From contig JAADHL010000177.1 in NCBI GenBank assembly GCA_013151875.1, positions 1 to 7,472 of the forward strand: 7,472 nt of DNA, written 5' to 3'. The position numbers and the translations under genes were made by a program. The notes under the pieces are model-generated. The model made no database searches and was not told the origin of the DNA. It saw only the letters and a program-made list of their open reading frames with translations. The stretch comes from Deltaproteobacteria bacterium (GTDB lineage Bacteria; Myxococcota_A; UBA9042; DTJE01). This document shows positions 1 through 4,900 of this stretch, piece after piece; within the stretch, counting starts at the first letter, position 1; each line of letters begins with the position of its first letter.

Positions 1-568
1 CCTTGGCGCCGACGGTTTCGACCCGTCCCGACTGTCGGTCGATCAGATACGCGCCGCGCACCCTCGGACCACCGGGCCCATCCTCGTCACGCCACAGGTC
101 GACCCCCATCCAGTTTTCCATGATCGTGATGTTCCGGTCGGCCCGCGCCTTGTCCAGAAGCACCCGCTCGACCTCCCTTCCAGTCAGGTCCTCGACATGC
201 AGGACACGCCGCCTCGAATGTCCCCCTTCCCTTCCCAGGTCGAATTCCATCTTCTTGTTTCTGGACATTCCGGTAAACGAAACACCCTGATCCTCGAGCC
301 ACCGGATGCGCTCCGGCCCCGACTTGACGCACATGTTCACCACGTCTTCGTGGCACAACCCTCCCCCGGCCGTCAGAGTATCCCTGACGTGCAGATCGAA
401 GCTGTCCCCCTTGCTCAGTACCGTTGCTATGCCGCCCTGGGCATACCTGGTATTGGACTCCTCCGCCGCCCGCTTGGTGGCGACGAGCACCCTGCCCGTG
501 CGCGCCGCCTCCAGGGCGAAAGACAGCCCCGCGATTCCACTTCCAAGGACCAGATAATCGGTCGTCAT
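1..568 (-). CDS. nadB: L-aspartate oxidase NadB, N-terminal 189 residues (3' end beyond left edge)
   Basis: NadB is a cytoplasmic FAD enzyme that oxidises L-aspartate to iminoaspartate, using oxygen or fumarate as acceptor. Quinolinate synthase NadA then uses the product in de novo NAD synthesis. Seen here: an N-terminal Rossmann beta strand with the dinucleotide-binding GSGIAG (residues 9-14); the YAQGGIA motif (42-48), which contacts flavin in this family; DTLTAGGGLC (63-72); and REGGHSRRRVLH (113-124), close to the E. coli NadB counterpart REGGHSHRRILH. These motifs favour NadB over the paralogous succinate dehydrogenase and fumarate reductase flavoproteins. The frame stays open to the left edge, so about 35% of a usual ~530-residue protein is present, and the capping domain and C-terminal helices are missing. 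The ATG at 568-566 overlaps the TGA of the proline dehydrogenase gene (ATGA), and the homology begins right after it, so the start is secure. No nadA or nadC is visible; they may lie beyond the edge or elsewhere. Confidence 0.95.
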   Translation of the reverse strand, partial: MTTDYLVLGSGIAGLSFALEAARTGRVLVATKRAAEESNTRYAQGGIATVLSKGDSFDLHVRDTLTAGGGLCHEDVVNMCVKSGPERIRWLEDQGVSFTGMSRNKKMEFDLGREGGHSRRRVLHVEDLTGREVERVLLDKARADRNITIMENWMGVDLWRDEDGPGGPRVRGAYLIDRQSGRVETVGAK

Positions 569-1473
569 AATCTTCTCTCTGGCATGAACATCTGTTTGAA
601 GATGCCGGCGGCAAGCCTGGGATTCTCCTTCAGGCGTCTGGTTGCATACGGATACCACTCCTTGCCGAACGGCACGTACACCCGGACATCGAATCCCAGC
701 CCGGACAGGTCGTTCAGCATCGATCCCACGGGCACCCCAAGCAGCACCTGAAACTCACAACGGTCCTTTGGAAATCCGCGTTTTTCGATCAAGCGGAGCA
801 GCCTTTGCACCAACTCATGGTCATGGGTGGCGAAGGCGCAATACGTGCCCTCCCCCTGCATCAGGATTTCGGCCGTGCGCAGGAAGGAGCCCCGAATCTC
901 CTCTTTGTCGTGAAATGCGATATCGGCCGGTTCTTTGTAGATTCCCTTGCATACCCTGACGTTGGCCCCGTCCCTGGCCAGGACAGCAGCATCGCCCACC
1001 GTACGTTTCAGGTACGCCTGCAGCACGGCGCCGCAGTTGGAAAAACGCCGATCCGCCTCACGCCGGATCTCCAGCGTGGCATCAGTCACCGACGAATCCT
1101 CCATGTCTATCCGCACGAAATTATCCGTGCGTCGGGCACGTTCCGCCAGGGCGAAAATCCTCTCTCTCGCGCCTTCGGCGTCCACCCGCAGTCCGAGGTG
1201 CGTCGGTTTTACGCTTATGTTGGATTCAAGAGGACCGTCGGCAATCCTGTCCAGGATCTCCAGATAGCCGTCCAGAGTCGAATCCGCAGCCTCCCGATCC
1301 CGGGCGTTTTCGCCAAGTATGTCCAGTGTAGCCTTGAATCCACGCCCATTGAGGGCGGACACCGCCGCCAAGGCGGCTTCCAGGTCCTCCCCGGCGACAT
1401 ATCTGCGGGCCACCATGCCGACCACGGGCTTCGGCACCAAGGGAAGCAAACGCGCGACCAGGGCGCCGAACAT
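565..1473 (-). CDS. Monofunctional proline dehydrogenase (FAD-dependent, 302 aa)
   Basis: This enzyme oxidises L-proline to delta1-pyrroline-5-carboxylate and passes electrons through FAD to the membrane quinone pool, the first step of proline catabolism. At 302 residues it matches the short stand-alone (beta/alpha)8 barrel enzymes such as that of Thermus thermophilus and Bacillus FadM/PutB. It lacks the aldehyde dehydrogenase domain of PutA. Visible motifs in order are SVKPTHLGL (87-95, active-site Lys89), RIDMED (121-126), VRVCKGIYKEP (172-182, flavin region), FATHD (214-218), and the C-terminal signature from Tyr266 to Glu283. That signature contains YVPFG, Tyr276, the Arg279-Arg280 pair expected to bind the proline carboxylate, and Glu283. 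The Pro in VKPTHLGL stands where I recall Leu in the Thermus-type enzymes. The ATG at 1473 is preceded by GAGG seven bases upstream and by an in-frame TGA four codons back, so no longer start exists. Its stop overlaps the nadB start. No pyrroline-5-carboxylate dehydrogenase is visible. Gene names vary between lineages, so no symbol is given. Confidence 0.95.
   Translation of the reverse strand: MFGALVARLLPLVPKPVVGMVARRYVAGEDLEAALAAVSALNGRGFKATLDILGENARDREAADSTLDGYLEILDRIADGPLESNISVKPTHLGLRVDAEGARERIFALAERARRTDNFVRIDMEDSSVTDATLEIRREADRRFSNCGAVLQAYLKRTVGDAAVLARDGANVRVCKGIYKEPADIAFHDKEEIRGSFLRTAEILMQGEGTYCAFATHDHELVQRLLRLIEKRGFPKDRCEFQVLLGVPVGSMLNDLSGLGFDVRVYVPFGKEWYPYATRRLKENPRLAAGIFKQMFMPERRL
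572..580 (-). promoter_or_regulatory. Weak purine-rich ribosome binding site of nadB inside the end of proline dehydrogenase
   Basis: The minus strand reads AGAGAGAAG ending three bases before the nadB ATG; the GAGAG part is six bases away from it. This is a poor match to GGAGG. Together with the ATGA overlap, it suggests that nadB is translated mainly by ribosomes terminating on the proline dehydrogenase gene. Confidence 0.45.
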
Positions 1474-1480
1474 GGGCCAA

Positions 1481-1484
1481 CCTC
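1481..1484 (-). promoter_or_regulatory. Ribosome binding site of proline dehydrogenase
   Basis: GAGG on the minus strand sits seven bases upstream of the ATG at 1473-1471. An overlapping out-of-frame ATG at 1486-1484 has no better site ahead of it. The spacing fixes the chosen start. Confidence 0.6.
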
Positions 1485-1506
1485 ATGTCACCTGCGGCCG
1501 GGGCAG

Positions 1507-1534
1507 ATCATATCCAAACCCGGCACAATGACAA
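1507..1534 (-). promoter_or_regulatory. Predicted sigma70-type promoter for the proline dehydrogenase-nadB pair
   Basis: Reading the minus strand, a -35 hexamer TTGTCA (1534-1529) is followed after 16 bases by a -10 hexamer TATGAT (1512-1507). Each matches five of six consensus bases. Transcription would start near 1500 and give a leader of about 27 bases before the proline dehydrogenase ATG, which includes its Shine-Dalgarno. The site lies wholly in the 89-base gap after the TPR stop codon. It would let the downstream pair be expressed independently of the TPR gene. The sigma-factor preference of the host is unknown. Confidence 0.6.
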
Positions 1535-1562
1535 TGGCCTTAGACAGATTACGGCAAGCACC

Positions 1563-1910
1563 TTACAGCCCCTTCGAAAGAAGGGCCTGCGCTTCGACGT
1601 TGTCCGGCTCCTCCGCAAGCACGCGGAGGACGTATTGACGGGCCTTTTTCCTGTCGCCGCGGGCAGCGCTGATGGTCGCGAGCGCCAGAAGGACTTCCCC
1701 GCGTCCGGAAGGCTCCAGCGAGTCTATTCTGACCATCAGCGGCTGATAGATCCTCAGCGCCTTTTCGTGCTCTTCCCGCGACATGTAGAGCCTGCCGAGG
1801 GCCAGCGCGTTGGGTATGTCGGCCGCGTCGTGATCGTGACAAAGACGGTAATACTGAATCGCCTTGTCCAACTCGCCGGATCCCTCGAGGATCCTGCCCA
1901 ATTGATACGC
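1563..1910 (-). repeat. C-terminal TPRs nearer the 34-residue form
   Basis: After the last 72-residue unit, the protein ends with about three more ordinary TPRs, from visible residue 1855 to the stop. The small residue that opens the second helix falls at Ala1871, Ala1905 and Ala1944, steps of 34 and 39, and one repeat ends with the familiar EEPDN turn (1954-1958). This stretch may act as the C-terminal cap of the solenoid. The change of period relative to the body of the protein is visible directly; the capping role is inferred. Confidence 0.7.
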
Positions 1911-4900
1911 ATAGGGCGGCAACTCCTTCAGCCTGCGCTTGCCCTCCAGGTAATTAACCAGCCACTCAAGGTGCGGCACCGCCTTTCTGACCTCTCCCGA
2001 TTTGAGGTGGAAGTCCACAATACCCTCGACGACACGTGGGTCGTCGCCCTTGAACCTGAGCGCCTCGTCGGCCCACTCCAGGAACTTGGCGCCGTCGTTG
2101 AGCCGGCTGAGGTAAATCTCGGCGATGTCCATGCATATCGATGAACGGGTCACGTCGTCCGGCGCCTGTTTGAGATTGCGCTGCATCACATCGATCAATG
2201 CCTCGTAGTCCCCGCTGCCCGAATAGAGGTCCTTGAGGTATCTGTTGACTTCCGGGTGGTCGGGTTTTATCCGCTGGGCGGCCTGAAGTGATTCGCGCGC
2301 CTCGTCACCGTCATCGCCCCTGGCCATCAGGATCCTGGCCACCCCCAACAATGCCTGGGCCCGTTCCTCCATGTCTCCAGTGGCCTTCGAGAGCCGCCTG
2401 AACAGGTCCAGGGCCTCTTCGTGTTCCTCCTTGGCCTCCATCAGACGTGCCGTCACCAGCAGGGCCTTGGCGTTGGTATCGTCAATGGACAGGACCTCCC
2501 TGGCCATTCTCCCGGCCAGATCAGGGTCCCCCATGCGGGTCTGGGCGATGTCGCACGCCTTGGCCAGAAGGGCCACTTTCTCGGGTTCCGCCGAGGTCGT
2601 ATTCGCCTTCAAGCGCAGCATCTCTACCAGACTCGTCCAGTCCTCCAGCCGATAGTACAGGCGAATGGCCTCGTCCAGTACGGCGGAATTGTCGGGCTCT
2701 ATCTCCCTGGCCTTTTCGATATGCGACGCGGCAACGGCCAGGTCATCCAGATGAGTTTCCGCCACCGAGGCAGCCTTCAGCGCGGCCTCCACGCGCACCC
2801 CGGGATCATCGTCGTTCTCGGATATCTGGGCCAGCATGGCCATGAGTGGTTCCCACTCCCCCAGTTCCTCGTACAGGTCCTGCAACTTGCCGCGGCCGAC
2901 CACGTTCCCGGGGTCCACTCCGAACAGTATTTCCAGCGTGTTGCGCGCCGCCACTTTGTCCTTCAGTTTGCCGGCCTGCAGACCCGCCGCATCCAGAAGG
3001 GAATGGATCTTCTCATCGGGGTCGGTGGACACCGCGGCCAACCTCTCTATGGCTGAAACCATTCCAGCCGTGTCCCCAGATTTTTCATACACCTCACGCA
3101 GCCTGCGCAGCGTTTCAATATCGGACGGGTCTATGCCCGATGCCTCCTCCAGGGCTTCAGCCGCGCGTTTTTCCTCATTTCTCATCAGGCACAGGTCGGC
3201 AATCCTGTTCAGAGTGGATACCCTGGTCGTTTGCGACATGTCCAGTTTCAGTCTGCGTTCCAGGATCCCCACCAGGTCCCCAGCGCGCCCATTTTCGTCA
3301 TAGTATTTGGCCAGAACGTCAATTGCATCCTTGCACATGGGGTCGATTTCAAGGACCCTCAAAAGACTCTTTTCCATTTCGTCTTCCAGGGCGCCGGCGT
3401 CCCGTGCCATCAGACCGGCATGGAGTCGCAGGGATTTCTCGAGGTCATCCCAGGTAGCGGCATCAGCGGCCGCCGACAAAAGTTCCCATGCATCGGACTG
3501 CAGCCCCTCGTCTTTCGCCACGCTGACCAGACTGGCCAAAAATGTCTCGTTCGAGGGGATCATGTACAGGGCCTTCCCCAGATGCGCGACCTGTTCCTTC
3601 GGCTTTCCCAGCCTGCCGGCTATCGTGGCGGCCTCGGCGTGAAGGGAAGTCATGTCCGTATCCTCTTCACCGCGTTGAATCTGGGCCTCTATCGCCCACA
3701 AGAGGCCCTCGTCGTCTTCAGCATCCCGAAGGGACGTGGTCAGCAGGTCCAAGGCCAACGCGCCCGAGACAGGGTGATCGGTCAGGTTGCTCAGTTGCCG
3801 GATGGCCTCCTTGTCTCCCGGATTCAGGTCCAGAACCTGACGCAACTGGTCCAACGCCCCCTCCGCGTCGTCAAGCCTGCCGGACAGCAGTTCCGCAAGG
3901 CGCCGCCTCAGCTCTATTTCCGTGGCGTCGCCACCCTGCCCTATCCGCTTTCTGAGCACCTCCGCCAGGTCCCCGCTGCGTCCCATTTCCGTATAGATTC
4001 GGTCCAAGGCCGCCAGCGTTTCCGCGTGTCCCTCGTTGTCCTCCAAAAAGGCCGCGTAGTGCTCGGCCGCCTTTTCCGGGCGTTTCAGCCGCGTATCGGC
4101 AAGCACGGCGGCCTTGAATTGCAGTCTGGACCTGACATCGGCATCCAGGTCATCGTTCAATCGCTCATTCAGTATTGCGTAAAAGCTCTCATGCTGATTC
4201 GATTTCCCAGCCACTTCCTCCATCATCGCAAGGGTATCCGTGTTCGAGGGGCACTCGGCCAGGGCCTCCCCAAGGGTCTCCAGCCCATGCACGGGGTCGT
4301 CAAGGCGCTCTACCTGCACCTGGGCGATCCTCAGCAGCAGCGTCTCGCGTTCAGGCGCCGTCTCGACCATCGACGTTTCCCTGCGCAACACGTCGCACAA
4401 CTTGATGTGCTCGCCGGATGCCTCATAGACCGTTTCCAAGGCCAGGGCCACGTCCATGGCTACGGAGGCGCGATTGAGCAATTTCTCCATGATGGTGCGG
4501 GCTTCGTCGTGATACGGATCGAGGTTCAAAGCCGCCTTCAGGTGAATAACGGCCCCAGCGAAATCTTCCTTTTTGTCGGCCAGGACCTTGCCGATCCTCA
4601 CGTTCAGTTCGACCTGCTCGCTGACGGCATCGGCAAGCTCCAGTCTGCTCACCAGCAGTTCGGCAAGGGCGTTGTTGTCGTCCTCCCGCTCCAGCATTTC
4701 CGTCAGACGCGAAAACGCGTAATCGTTATGAGGGTCGATGTCCAGCACCCGCCTCAGCAGGGAAATGGCCATCGGCATATCTTCAAGATACGTCTCGTGC
4801 ACGGCGGACGCCTTTTTCAACGCCTCGGTCTTTTCGTCGGGACCGGACTCCAGTTCGGCGTTCTGTTCGTACAGGTCCGCCAGTTCCGCGTATTTCTGGG

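Noticed and set aside
87..614. 175-codon frame on the minus strand within nadB
   Set aside because: It is out of frame with the ATGA-linked start at 568. The frame from 568 gives clear NadB motifs, and this one gives low-complexity Gly/Arg-rich sequence.
1485..1510. Possible hairpin (CTGC paired with GCAG) as a terminator or attenuator in the gap before proline dehydrogenase
   Set aside because: The stem is only four pairs, the inner bases do not pair, and no U tract follows. It also overlaps the predicted transcription start and the region just upstream of the ribosome site.
1485..2144. 219-codon plus-strand frame spanning the gap and the end of the TPR gene
   Set aside because: It is antisense to the TPR C-terminus, has no recognisable motif, and covers the predicted promoter on the other strand.
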